Shown: positions 32,120 to 44,130, numbered from the stretch's first letter. The stretch is DNA of 64,000 nt from Paralithodes platypus (GCA_032716605.1 CM064502.1:40024626-40088625); one strand, 5' to 3'. The notes: generated from the sequence alone by a model not told the origin. Numbers and translations: made by a program.

Positions 32120-34020
32120 GCAGCGACCCCATCGTCTGCCACTTCGGGAGTGCAGTCAGCCTCTGTAGCAGGTATGGTGATTTTTTGTTACTGCCTTATT
32201 GTAGCACGGCTAAGGCTGGTGGGGTGCGGATTCACCAACCTGCAGGTGCTTCAGGGGAACTTTGTTTAGTCTTGCTGAGACACTGTTAGTGCTATGCCAA
32301 CATCGGCCACTGGGATGACATGATGGGTCTATGTTGTGGCAAGTCTTTATTGTACTGTAATACAGTAAAGAGCCTAAAACCACGCCCTCAGTGGATGAAG
32401 AGGATATAGGGGTACTAGGGTGGCAGATGTTCAAAATACTGTATATAAGGATACAGCTGGACCTTGTGTCAAGCAAAAGAAAGGGATAACATTTGTAATT
32501 TAATCGTCACATATATACGATCGGCAACCCATCTAGGGGAGACAACCTTATAAAAATCCAGGTGGATGGGACTCGTCAGCCTTGGTTGGCAACCTGTCTA
32601 GGGGAGTAAACCTTATACAAATCAGTATTGCTTAGCTAAGGGTGAAACAGGTTAGTGGATGAGCTAGCTGGAGACCACAGTAGACAAATAGTGATAAAAA
32701 GATACATAGAAGGCCTCGGAATCGGACGGACCCAAAATATAGTGGTCATTCCTGTAAGTCCTTCAGTAAACTGGCAAGGGTTGTCCCTCTTACAGGGGAT
32801 TGGTCCGCTTGGGGGCATTTTGTGTATGGCCTCCCTCATTTAAGGAGAGTATGGTGTCTGGCAATAGATAGATAGATAGATATTTACGATCTATAATATT
32901 TTTACGTAAAGAGTAAGGGTTATAACAAATTCTTATAATTATGTTATCACTGTTTTATATTAAGAGCGGGCACAAAGGCACATTTAAGTACTTTAATTAT
33001 GTAGCCACATGGGTCTTTCATGACATTGGCACACAATCCTGGGTTTTGGTGTTCACATGTTGGTTGATCGATTGCAATCTCGAACGTCCTGGGGCAACCT
33101 TTCGCAGATCTAGAATGGGGGCCTTTGTTGCTTCACTTGTTGGGACCTCTCCTTAGGGTACCCATACATGGTGGCTGGCCACAATTCTAGACCAGCATCA
33201 GCTTACTATAGTTATGTCACAGGGGCTCCATCTTCTCTAGTTCGCATATCCAAGGTGTATCTCAGACTGTGCCCTCTTTGACGTGAATGATTCTTATATC
33301 ACATGTTGATTTGTGCTGGTGCCACTGGCCCAGGTGTTGTAATCCCGATGTATCAATGGGAAGATATTATTGGGATGGAATTTGTGCTGTACCTAGTATC
33401 AGTGCCTTACCACAAAGCCCACCGAAATGCTAAAAGAATACCCTCATTGTTCCCTGATTAAATTGCACTGTATTAATATTCCCATATTCCAAATAAGCTA
33501 CAGGGGGCAATGCCTAGTGGGATAATTGCTCAATAGGTGGCGTTCCAAGAGTCAGGGTCCGAGTCGAGGGGGTGAGACAGTGAAGCACAGAGCCAAAGCG
33601 GCTCCAAAGATAGGGATGCTTTGAGCCGTGGGTGGGCAGACGGGCTCTGTGCATCCTGCGAAGGCAAGATGGCGGGGACTGGTTGCAGCTCAAAGTCCTT
33701 CACATATCTCCCTTCCTAGACTAGAACGAGACCTCACAGGATTCACTGTTGGTTGAAGGGTTGAATTTACAGGCTCTCAGCCTATGCCCGAGAGGGAGTA
33801 TTTGGAATATAGAAAACAAAAATATATAAAAAAAGCAGGAAATGAACCTCTTCACGTTCTGTTATTTTCAGTATTCCATTTACGTTCTTCCCGTCATTCC
33901 TGTCTCCGTCTTTAATTATGTAGAGTCATTTCTGGGGTTTTCGTCAATTCCTAACTTTTCTTCTAATTCTGTATCAGGCACGTAGGCAGGAACAGATACT
34001 TTTGAGTCTTCTGATTCTCT
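32120..34020. other. Unassigned DNA
   Basis: No coding signal. (GATA)n-like sequence near 32866-32882. Short frames without domains. Confidence 0.45.
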
Positions 34021-34025
34021 TTCTT

Positions 34026-34490
34026 TTATCTTAGGCTTGTAATATGGGAGTACGGGAGCAACTGGTTACTTGGGGGTGCTATACTTAATTCAGGGTTCTG
34101 GGGTGAACCTGGGGCCTGGAGCTGGGATGTGGGAGGAGGAGAGGGAGATGACTGCTGCTGGAACTGAAACTGGTTGGGTAATGACGGGTTTACAGCATTT
34201 GCGGTTATCCCTTGGACGATTTGCAATCGCCCGCTACAGGGCTCGTCTTGACCAATCATGGATGAGTTATTCTCCCTTATCTGATCTCGGCCAATCAACA
34301 GTCTTGGTTTTCTGCGGTGTCTTCTATAATGCTCTTTAGTTTGTCTCATGGCTCTATGGGTAGCCGGTTTGTAAGCTCTGTGGCTAGCCCAATGAGAGGG
34401 AAATGTAATGACATCAATGATGCCGACTTTTCCAGGATGGGCATTGCAAGTGCGTGCATTGGGTGGGTTGCCTAAGATGTTCTCATCCAT
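34026..34490 (-). CDS. Unrecognised 154-codon open frame
   Basis: An ATG-initiated frame encoding a basic first half (HRAMRQTKEHYRRHRRKPRL near residues 44-63) and a Gln/Pro/Ser-rich second half (from about residue 106, QFQFQQQSSPSPPPTSQ). In-frame sequence is open a little upstream of the ATG. No domain, signal peptide or membrane segment recognised. Base composition is more balanced than the AT-rich flanks, which could mean former coding DNA, possibly an ORF1-like retroelement piece. No splice signals were assigned. Low certainty that it is a gene. Confidence 0.2.
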   Translation of the reverse strand: MDENILGNPPNARTCNAHPGKVGIIDVITFPSHWASHRAYKPATHRAMRQTKEHYRRHRRKPRLLIGRDQIRENNSSMIGQDEPCSGRLQIVQGITANAVNPSLPNQFQFQQQSSPSPPPTSQLQAPGSPQNPELSIAPPSNQLLPYSHITSLR

Positions 34491-34939
34491 TGAGTGGTTC
34501 CTGGTGAAGTTGCAGGGCTTGGGTCAATGGGGAGTCGGGGTGGAGGACATTAATTGCACTACCCTTACTTCTGCTAAGCCTATGAAGGGGGAGGGGGGGG
34601 GGTTCTTCCGCTTACCCAACAATTTATTAAAGACGGAATCGGTTAAGTTCAAACATACCTCTCCCTCTAACCTTGCCAGAGAAGATTCAACAGGATATTT
34701 ACTTGATTAGAATAATCATCCAAACTTAACGCACACACGTACATTCACTCTCACTCCCACTCTCTCTCTCTCTCTTTCTATCCTGTCTGTTTATTTATTA
34801 CATTACCTGTATTTGAGTGAAATGTTAATGAGTAATGTAATAAAACTAAGATACTTTAGAGGTTACCTCACATGAGTCACGATTATAGTTTATGATCGTA
34901 CAATTAACAACATACCCTAAACCTTCCCAGTAGCCATGC

Positions 34940-35560
34940 TATGACAGCTTCGGCCAGAGTGGAATGAAGGGCGTTATGCTGGTATATGGGCATGTTGAAC
35001 GAATGGGAAATGAAAGGCTTACAAAGAGAATATAGGAGTCAGAAACAAGGTGAAATAGATGGAGAGGAAGACCTCGGATGAGATGCAGATATGGTGTAAT
35101 GCAAGCGTTGGAAGGTAGAGACTGAAGAACAGGCAAGCAAAGTGGCAATGAATAGGGATGAATGAAGAATGCTTGTGAATAGACGAGTGTCAACACGGTC
35201 GTAGGGAGAGGGGGTTGAGCGCCAGTTGGACTAGATAATAGTCCGTCAGGCTCCTGGCCCGAGGAGCCGGTCTATGTTGTGTAGGGTCATATCTGGAAAT
35301 AAGGTGGGAGGGCTGCATGTCTGCCAACTGAGATTGAAACCTCTCCTGTAGGTCTTGGACCTGGGAGTCTTTGCTGGAGACCCCAAATGGGCCTAGGTCT
35401 CTGGGTCTTCTCTTGGGCGACCTAGATGTGCGTGAATTTGTTTTATTTTGTTTTTTTGCTGTGTTCTGTTGTCCCGTTCAGGCTCTGTCTCGAATCATCC
35501 ACCCCCAACTATTGGGTATATGCCTGAGTATATACATAAATACATACATACATACATACA
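34940..35560 (+). mobile_element. LINE family E, C-terminus and 3' UTR
   Basis: Plus-strand broken frame VERMGNERLTKRI followed by a stop and RWRGRPRMRCRYGV resembles the RT C-terminal tail of family E. The 3' UTR follows: GACTAGATAATAGTCCGTCA, CTGCATGTCTGCCAACTGAG, GTCTCTGGGTCTTCTCTTGG, CGACCTAGATGTG, and CCACCCCCAACTATTGGGTA. It ends in a (TACA)n run at 35540-35562, as the 59240-59405 copy does. Confidence 0.8.
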
Positions 35561-35813
35561 ATAAAAATGTAACTATTACTGCAACTGCAAAGATACCTTT
35601 TATGTGCCAAGACTTAGAATTATCTTATTTTAATAGAGTTAACGTACGCATTAGCATATTTCCTTACACTACATCCATTTTCTTTCTATTTCCTATAAGT
35701 CCATGTCATAACAAAAGTCCAAACTGTCTTCCTAAATGTATAATGATGTGCAGTTTCCTAATTTGCGTTTCGTTTACTACGTCGAACAAATGCATACCAT
35801 TATTAAGGTGTTA

Positions 35814-36046
35814 TTTTTATCTTAAACTATAATATACTACATATTTTCCTTATATTTCTATAAATAATAGTGCACGGAAAACTCACTATATCATGACTTC
35901 GTATGTCATTAACTAGTATAGCAAATAGCCCCTATTTGCTATACTAGTTAATGACATACGAAGTCATGATATAGTGAGTTTTCCGTGCACTATTATTTAT
36001 AGAAATATAAGGAAAATATGTAGTATATTATAGTTTAAGATAAAAA
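35814..36046. repeat. Perfect 115-bp palindrome
   Basis: 35814-35928 and 35932-36046 are exact inverse complements, separated by only CCC. No base differs over 115 positions. The arms are AT-rich with no coding frame and no recognised terminal motif. Either a very recent inverted duplication or a sequencing/assembly fold-back artefact. Confidence 0.95.
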
Positions 36047-36367
36047 TTTGTATGGAAATTCACTAATACCTGCATTTGTAGGTTTCGACAACGTAACACA
36101 AATATCAGGAACCTGCAGATAATGTTTAACATACACGCCAAAAACACTTTACCAGGGAGCGTTTGAAACTACAATTTCTATCCCTAAATGTATTGCCCCT
36201 CGCATATTACCTCTTTTGTTAGACGGTCTTAGCGGCTTAAAAGGCTTGCGAAATATGAAAGTGAGCACTAATTTTCAACATAAACTGCAATCTTAATATT
36301 AAGTTTGTATTTGATATGCACTTACTTGTTATCAACATAGATACAGTAAAAATGGTTAGATGAGATA

Positions 36368-36465
36368 GTCTGTTAGACACTGGATGTCCTTTTTAAACTG
36401 ACTCAAATCGTCTAATAGTAGCCAGAGTAAAGTTGAAAGGATGGCACTGGTACTGAAATGGTTAA
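36368..36465. mobile_element. MITE-3 half-element
   Basis: Only the right half is present: ACTCAAATCGTCTAATAGTA, GGATGGCACTGGTACTGAAA, TGG-TTAA (36462-36465). The left half is truncated. Confidence 0.55.
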
Positions 36466-36914
36466 TATATGAACTCAGAGTATAAATTATGACGTAAAGT
36501 CTGCCAAGATAACAAGAGAATGGAGAACGATCGTGATGAAAATATATATGAGTGAAGGGAAGGGGGGAGAAAGTCAAAAGGATATTATGTGATAATAAAA
36601 TATAATGGTATATTATATAAAATCGTAATAAGGCGGCTTAAGAGGAGCTGCATGTCCATCAAGTTGTATCCAATTAATTTGAATGAAGGGTAGATATAAG
36701 TCCTATTATCACATGATTCGAACAGAAAATCCGCATATGTGAACACGATTGATTCATTACATGATAAAGGTGTCTGTTATTTTAGAAATTAAAGTATCTA
36801 TGGAGTGCAAAAAGTAAGATTTACATAATTGTCAATATGGGAACTGTTTCAGTAGTGTATACACGCAGACTTTAACAGAGAAATACGAAGCTAATAACGA
36901 ATTTGACCTATGTA

Positions 36915-37124
36915 CACTTGGTCAAAAAAGTATCTGAACCCCTACGCAGATTATCTGGTGTGTACAGCTCGATAGGGTTGGCACCTCTGCCTGCAACTAT
37001 ATCCATTTGTCAGAGAGGATCGTCTCTGATGCATGGATATAACTGCAGGCAGAGGTGCCAACCCTACTGAACTGTACACATCAGATGATCAGCATAGGGG
37101 TGCAGATACTCCTTTGACCAAGTG
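36915..37124. mobile_element. Fold-back MITE with Tc1/mariner-like ends (210 bp)
   Basis: TA dinucleotides at 36913-36914 and 37125-37126 flank the inverted ends CACTTGGTCAAAAAAGTATC and, inverted, CACTTGGTCAAAGGAGTATC. Pairing continues inward through GTGTACAG and AGGGTTGGCACCTCTGCCTG to a central hairpin, so nearly the whole element is palindromic. TA target and ends of this kind are typical of Tc1/mariner-derived MITEs. Non-coding. Confidence 0.85.
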
Positions 37125-37152
37125 TACGTGGTTCATAAAAGTAACATATAAT

Positions 37153-37405
37153 ATATATGCTGTCTATCCGAAATTACGTTTTCCCAACCCGTTTTAGCAA
37201 ACCACAGACAATACATATTTTAATATTTGATTTTATAATAATTCTACAATATTTGTATATGGCATTTCCTAAAGCAAAATATATATTCATAAATTATATA
37301 TTAATAAGAGTTTAATTAAATAAGAATATACCGAAACACGGCTAGCAACTTTCTGGATTGTTGAGATTGGTTGAGAAAACATAATTTCGGACTAACAGAA
37401 GGTAT
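37153..37405. mobile_element. Probable MITE with about 35-bp inverted ends
   Basis: CTGTCTATCCGAAATTACG with TTTTCCCAACC on the left matches, inverted, CTGTTAGTCCGAAATTATG with TTTTCTCAACC on the right. TA-rich flanks make the target duplication ambiguous. Non-coding. Confidence 0.65.
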
Positions 37406-37409
37406 ATTA

Positions 37410-37955
37410 TGAGTACTTCTTCATTGTATCAGCTGGCCCTTTTGCGAGTCATGGTTAGGAATATGGAATACAGCAAGTTCATCAGAATAGTGTAATGATA
37501 CACAGAAAAATGGTTGTGTAGTAGGAAAATACAAATCTATAAATACTGAATCAGACAAGAGAAGGAAGAGTGAGTAATGTGTGAGTGGTGGAGGTAAGTA
37601 GAGTCATCCATACAACTGCCCGGCTGGTCTCTGGTGAGACAAGTTGAGTGATCTTACCTCAGACAAGGTTCAGATGGAAGAGAAGAAAAGGGAAGAATTA
37701 TAAAAATATAGGTAAATATATAGCACGCGGGAAAAGCACAAGTAACGCTAATTAATTTGACTAGTCCAAATGGAAGGCAGGAAAAACTCTATCTAAAAGA
37801 AATCAATGCAAATTATGTAGAAGGGATTTCGAAAATGGGAAACACAAGGGGGAATGGAAGGGAAGAAAATATAAGCAAATGTACATTATATAATACCAAA
37901 ATGGGCCTGGGAGAAGATAAAACTAAATGACATGAAGCGGATAACATTAAACAAA
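37410..37955. other. Unassigned DNA
   Basis: No feature recognised. Confidence 0.5.
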
Positions 37956-37957
37956 AC

Positions 37958-39893
37958 AAATTATTTGTTTTCTATGTGGATGAGGGATACAAAAGGTAAA
38001 ACTGCCAGTGACGATTGCCTCACCCATAGTTGAAGAGTGACAGGACCAAACTCAAGGAATGTTCGAGCAAAAAATGCCTGGACACACAGAGTTTGAAACA
38101 CTTTAACCCTTTATTGGCGGCGCGCAACTTATGTCGTGTGAAAGAAATTTGGACTAAGTGGCGGTTCACAACTTATGTCGTGTGCCATTTTCAGCACGTA
38201 ATGTTGCAGAGAGAGAGAGCTGAGCGGTGTGAGGAGCGTAGTAAGGCTATGACCGTCGCACACCACCGCGGTGGGCCCAATGAAGTGAAAACCACCTTCC
38301 CTTCCCACCTCACACTCGCTACACAGGGAATTATGTAGGGAAAGTACCTAATTACATGGTTTTTGCACTCGTTTTGCGCGATCGTTGCAAGAAAACTAGC
38401 CGTTGTACAAGGATGGTTGGGGTGTCATTGGAAAGCTCTGTTTATGCCCTTTCAGGAATAGATACTTGTTTTACGCTCTGGGTCTTATTTAGGCATGAAA
38501 ATGATCACGTAAACAACCCTATTTAGGGTAAAAACACCCCGCTGGGCGGCACATATAAATTACCGCCTAGGCCGCTCGTTAGGTGTTAAGTCATAGGATA
38601 AGGGAAAAATTGATTCAAGGAGAGAGTTCCAGAGCTCAGCTGTAGAATAGAAGAAAGATTGGGAATATCGTTTCACTCACGAGTTAGAGAGTTGTACAGA
38701 GTAAGGGTGGGATTGTATTATAAGACAGGTACTACTTACTGTATGTAGAGGAGGTGGTATACACTGAGAGAGCTTGGAGAAACACTGATTATTTTAGTAG
38801 CGATAGTATAGCGAGAGAGATGCAACATTGTGGCGAAGAGAGAGAGATTGCAGAGAGTCGGTGAGTGGACGGGAGTTAATGATATGAAAGGCTTTCCTTT
38901 CTACTTTGTCTAGAAGTGATGTGTGAGAGGATCCTCCCCACACATGTGAACACTACTCAATACAAGGACGCACTGTGCCTCCGTACAGAGGAAGAAGCTG
39001 TGCAGGGATAAAGAACCTCTTGAGGCGGTTGAGCACACTCAGCTTCCGGGAGGCCGCCTTAGCAAGAGTGGTGATATGGTCCTTCCACGAGTGACCAGAA
39101 GAAAAAGAGACACCAAGAACATTGAGAGAAGATGAAGGGTTGATTTTTGTATTGCTGAAGTATAAGGGATAGTCCTCTGGGAGTTCATGGCGGGTAGATA
39201 TATGGAGAAATTAGGTTTTGGAAGCATTAAAGGTAACAAGGTTTTCTCTGCCCCAATTGGAAATGGTAGTTAGATCAGAAGATAGGTGATGTATGGCTTC
39301 ATTATGTTTGTTTTTGAGAGATTGCTTGCTGGGACGTTCTGGAAAACTAATTGAGCAGTGTAAGGTAAAGTCGTCTGCATATGAATGGATAGGACTGGAG
39401 GTGCAGTTGAGATGATAATTTATGAAAATTAGAAAGAGAATTGAAGATAGGACAGAACCCTGAGGAACACCAGAGTTGATAGGATGAGGAAGTGAACGAT
39501 GGCCGTCCACAACCGCAGCTATGGAATGGCCGGAAAGGAAATTAGGGACAAAGGCACAGATGGATGGATAGAATCCGAAGGAGGGTAGTTTAGAAATTAT
39601 ATATTTGTGCCAGACTCTATCGAAGGCCTTCGATATGTCTAGCGCAATAGAAAAGGTCTCACTGATGTCTCGAAAGGAGGATGACCAAGAGTTAGCAAGA
39701 AAAGAAAGCAGATCACCTGTAGAGCGACCCATAAGGAACCCATCCTGGCGATCTGAGAGTAGATTATGAGAAGAAAAGTGCTTAAGAAATGTTGAAATAA
39801 GAATAGTTTCAAAAACACTTCTTTGGAACAGGTTGAATGAGAGCAAACTTCCAACAAGAAGGGAAGACATTAGAGGAGAGACAGATTAGTAAG
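37958..39893 (-). pseudogene. LINE family B (jockey-like) RT and 3' UTR
   Basis: A minus-strand jockey-like LINE, 5'-truncated near 39893. The largest open part (39870-39211) contains QDGFLMGRSTGDLLSFL, ALDISKAFDRVWHKYI (motif A), NSGVPQGSVLSSILF (motif B) and SYADDFTLH (motif C), then NWGRENLVTFNASKT. Between PVPK-like sequence and VFETILISTFLKH the conserved N-Y-R-P block is deleted. The C-terminal part (39240-38600) is split among frames, with CSHVWGGSSHT and ELWNSLPESIFP. The 3' UTR is interrupted at 38103 by a MITE-1 and resumes at 38590. Inactive. Confidence 0.85.
38107..38585 (-). mobile_element. MITE-1 copy 5 (479 bp), inserted in LINE B
   Basis: Flanked by TTAA at 38103-38106 and 38586-38589. 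It is inverted relative to copies 1 and 6 and belongs to their subfamily. The LINE B paralogue at 63111-63140 has the unoccupied site, GAAGCAATTTAAGTCATAGG, with a single TTAA, which proves the borders and the TTAA duplication. Confidence 0.95.
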
Positions 39894-39894
39894 G

Positions 39895-40163
39895 ACAATT
39901 AGTTGCTCAAATATAGTAACATTACGTCTACTTGTTGTCATACATTTTTCAGCCTTACTAAATATTCAGTATGCTGTATAAGGTGCATAAGCACCAATAG
40001 TAATGTTTAGCACTTACAAAACAACTGTTGATTATTTCCAACCAAAAAATATTATCTGTATCAACATTTTGTTCATTTTAGCATTATAATTCACCAATTT
40101 ATATTTTAAAAGCTCCAGTCAAGCCATACTTTTTTTGTCAAACTCCGAAACCCAACCCTTCGA

Positions 40164-40245
<82 letters not shown>

Positions 40246-41020
40246 GTCCATATATGCATGCTGCCGTGGTGCTGCATGTAGCATGCCTTACTTTTTTAAA
40301 TATAATTAAGTTAGCCCGTTTCGTATGAAATACGTAGCAGAGAAAATGCCGAATGCACCTATGTACGAAACGTGTTCTCCTGTGCCAATGTTAGTTATTG
40401 CATACACTTTCATTACTTGAGTATTCAAAATAACAAGCAGTGGCATTTGTGTGTGTGTGCGTGTGTGTGTGAACATTTCTAGTTACAAATCAGGGAATTA
40501 TTGGTTTGACTCATAGCTATGAGGTAGTGATTATATTTTTACATACCGGTATGTTTGTTTGTGGAATTAGATGTATGTGCGGGTGCTTATTTGCCCAATA
40601 CATGCAGGGGTAGGCATTGGTGCACAGTAGGAGTGGCATGGAGTTAAGAGGAATATTACGGACTATGGAACGTTTGAATAAAGGGATACACATAAATATA
40701 GTTTATAACTAATTAATGTATAATCAAAGGTATAAGCCTGGAATAAGTCACTGCATGTTATGATAATGCAATAATATAGTGCACATATTTACAAAACTTT
40801 AATTTCAAATTCCACAGAGCATTTCCTCTGTCTTCACACTAACCGTTACATATCTCGAAAACATGTATTCACATATGCCAATGACCCTTCTTAGATTCTG
40901 TTCTAGATGGGTAGAACATTTTCTTCACCAAGTTCCATTAGCCTAGAAAACACGGTAATACAATACAGCCGAGATAAAATGGTAATGTATAAAAAAATCT
41001 GTAGTTAGTTTGGTGGGCAA
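39895..41020. other. Unassigned DNA
   Basis: No gene. It includes the (GA)n array listed separately and a short (GT)n at 40449-40470. Confidence 0.5.
40167..40242. repeat. (GA)n microsatellite
   Basis: About 37 uninterrupted GA units. Confidence 0.95.
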
Positions 41021-41024
41021 AGGT

Positions 41025-41275
41025 GAAGGTCCTCTTAAGAGCCAAGGCCTAAAATAAAACTTTCAGAACACCCCACTGACACTCAAAACAAAGCAATATT
41101 TGATTAAGTGAGATAATTACACTCCACACCTCCTATCACTCCTCCACATGTGTCCACCCACAACCCCCCCCCCCATTCCCCTCTTCTTTTCCCCCTCCTC
41201 CCCTCTCCTCAATTATCCAGTATTTTCCCTATTATTCCCGATATTTATTGAGTAATTTCGCACAAGGACGGCTGG
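41025..41275 (-). repeat. Dispersed repeat, partner at 12990-13240
   Basis: On the minus strand: AATTGAGGAGAGGGGAGGAG, CACATGTGGAGGAGTGATAG, ATCAAATATTGCTTTGTTTT and GAGTGTCAGTGGGGTGTTCT, in the same order as at 12990-13240. Confidence 0.7.
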
Positions 41276-41279
41276 GAGA

Positions 41280-42060
41280 GAGGGGGGAGGATGGGGGAGT
41301 CTTTCTTTGTCCCTCTAGCAAGTCTCAGAGCTCTTCTAGTCTCTCAGTACCATGAGAGAGGGAGGATGTGCCTCTTTCGCCTGTCTGCGTCAGATTACGA
41401 CCGTGAGGCTAACACATATGATTTTCACCAGCCAATTACTGTTACCACTGGTTTTATTACTTTTCAATGTTCATATGTTCATAATAAATGTAAATTAGGC
41501 ATATATGGATACATAATTATGATATATATGATAAATATGACAACTTTCGTCAGAATTTACCCCAATACCTTCGCACCGCGCGGGACGTTTCAAATACAAT
41601 AGCTTCGCGCTTTACGAGTTAAGACTTTGCGGGTTGCCACAATATCAAGATGAAACCCAGAATCAACCTGATTTGTATTCCAATCAAATTTTTGCGAGGT
41701 TCTATTAGCTAGACTGTGCCCTGATTTTCACAAATCAAATGGCTCAAAATATAACTTAGAGGTCAAAAGACAATCAGTCAAACAAATCTTGAAACAACGT
41801 GTTAGTGACATTTACTGGAATCTGATCTTTCGCACTCCAATGTACACATTTGGTTCTATAACAAGATCTTCTGTCACCCTGAAACAGACACTGAATTCCA
41901 CCTGCTCGCCGTCCCCTAGTTAAGAAAAAGCCTAGGGTGCTCTGGAAGATAGATTTTCAATGAGCAAATAGGTTTTGATTGTTGTCAGACCTCGTGATAA
42001 ATCAATAGCCATGTTTGATATTGTACCACTTTACCATACCGATGATCTTTTCGTTATTTG
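41280..42060. other. Unassigned DNA
   Basis: No domain in any frame; no clear repeats. Confidence 0.5.
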
Positions 42061-42061
42061 A

Positions 42062-42298
42062 TCTAGCCATGGTAAGGTTAAACGGAGATGGGAGGCGGTC
42101 CCCATTCATGTACAGACCAGACCCTAAGCTGCTTAACTTCATATTATCACCAACCCACCAATTAACTTACAAATAAACCTAACTAGTGACATCAGTGAAA
42201 CTAATGAATACAAGAGGTACTCCAAGGATTAGAACCTAGGATACTCGTATCGAAATTCCGTGCACTAACCATTACGCTATCAAGACAGTTAAAGGTGT
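42062..42298 (-). ncRNA. tRNA-derived SINE-like sequence
   Basis: On the minus strand the A box TAGCGTAATGG (42279-42269) and B box GGTTCTAATCC (42236-42226) are spaced as in a pol III promoter. A tRNA-like region of about 70 bases is followed by unrelated sequence down to about 42062. Acceptor and anticodon stems are too mismatched for a tRNA gene. Other copies are not seen in the window, so the SINE label is inference. Confidence 0.45.
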
Positions 42299-42299
42299 T

Positions 42300-43240
42300 G
42301 ATGAGGAGCCAATCAGCAGCCTGGTGAATGAATCATTCGGTGAATATACCTATTTTGATAAACGCACATTTTGCGTTGTGGTGGAGTGAAAGAAACTACA
42401 TGGGTCTTGGCAGATGATCATTTACCACGAGCAAAGATGTTTCAGAATTCAATTACCGGTATGTAAGTTCATATTACCATTTACGTTGGCCGTACTGGGT
42501 ATTTTATAAATAACCATATAATGGGTATACAATTAATTCATAGACAAGGTACTGAACCCTATTTGTGTTTTATTCTATATTGACATTTTGGACAACTATC
42601 CCGGTGGCACCTTTTCACATCCAATCCACAAAGGTGAGCCATTTTCTATCTGTGAATGCATATTAATTTTGTAAATAACGGCTAGCTGTTCGTCACTGGA
42701 AGAAATTATAATGATATTTGGGGTTCGTGTAGATTCTGTCTACTAGTGAAATGGATGCAATACAACATCGAACAAATTAAATGGCTTCATTTCACAAGGA
42801 ATTAGAATGTATCCGCCCTCTATAAATTTCAGACTTTTGACCTTGATATTACATACTGAAGGTAAACATATAGAAAATCATGTATGTTCAACATAATTAA
42901 TACTTCAGTAGTTGGGTTAATTATTATGCAGACGGTAATGTATGCTATCAGAAGGACAAATCATCAAGGCAATTATCCGAGTACCCCATATTTTTACGAA
43001 TAGATACATTTGTGAACGTAAGTAGCAGCGCATGAAATGTAGGAGGTACGGCATGGAAAAGTCGGAGTTATCTTGTAAGAGGGATGTACTTTACCCCTTC
43101 CCGTTTTCATCTATCTTTCTGGGAAACAATCGGTTTCCTTTTGCGTGTCTTTCTTTATTATCTTTCATCTTATCCTTCATAATATTCAATGAAGGACCTA
43201 CATAGTGGTCTTTCTGCACTTATTGCAAAACTCGTATTTT
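42300..43240. other. Unassigned DNA
   Basis: No gene or structured repeat recognised. Confidence 0.5.
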
Positions 43241-43289
43241 GCCTGTGTTCAGCGATATTTGGTTCCTCTTGATTCCTTCCTTCTATTGT

Positions 43290-44130
43290 TTTCTACCGTG
43301 TGTCATTTGTTTCTGCTGGTGTGTTCTTGTTTCCGCTTGTGTATCCTTGTTTCCTCTTGTGTGTCCTTGTTTCCTTTCATGTATCCTTGTTTCCTCTTGT
43401 GTGTCCTTGTTTCCTCTTGTGTGTCCTTGTTTTCTCTTGTGTGTCCTTGTTTTCTCTTGTGTGACCTTGTTTTCTCTTGTGTGTCCTTGTTTTCTCTCGT
43501 GTGTCCTTGTTTCTTCTTGTGTGTTCATGTTTCCTCTCGAGTGTCCTTGTTTCTTCTTGTGTGTCATGTTTCCTCTTGTGTGTCCCTGTTTTCTTTCATG
43601 TATCCTTGTTTCCTCTCGTGTGTCCTTTTTTCCTCTCGTGTGTCCTTGTTTCTTCTTGTGTGTCCATGTTTCCTTTTGTGTGTCCCTGTTTCCTTTCATG
43701 TATCCTTGTTTCCTCTCGTGTGTCCTTTTTTCCTTTCATGTAGCCTTGTTTTCTCTCGTGTGTCCTTATTTCTTCTTGTGTGTCAATCTTTCCTCTCGTG
43801 TGTCCTTGTTTACTTTCATGTATCCTTGTTTCCTCGTGTGTATCCTTGTTTCCCCTTGTGTGTCCTTGTTTCCTCTTGTGTGTTCTTGTTTCCTTGCGTG
43901 TGACCTTGTTTACTCTCGTGTGTTCATGTTTCCTTGCGTGTGACCTTGTTTACTCTCGTGTGTTCTTGTTTCCTTGCGTGTGACGTTGTTTACTCTCGTG
44001 TGTTCTTGTTTCCTTGCGTGTGACCTTGTTTACTCTCGTGTGTCCTTGTTTCCTCGCGTGTGTCCTTGTCTCCTCGCGTGTGTCCTTGCTTCCTCTCATA
44101 TGTCCTTGTTCCTATCGTTTGTCCTTGTTT
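43290..44130. repeat. 20-bp minisatellite (about 840 bp)
   Basis: Units of the form TGTGTCCTTGTTTCCTCTCG, about 40 copies with point variants. From 43881 to 44040 a 40-bp dimer (TTGCGTGTGACCTTG alternating with TACTCTCGTGTGTTCTTG) is repeated four times, a higher-order structure. Long frames of LVCPCFLLC or KETRTHKRKQGHT type on the two strands are by-products of a stop-free unit. Confidence 0.95.
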
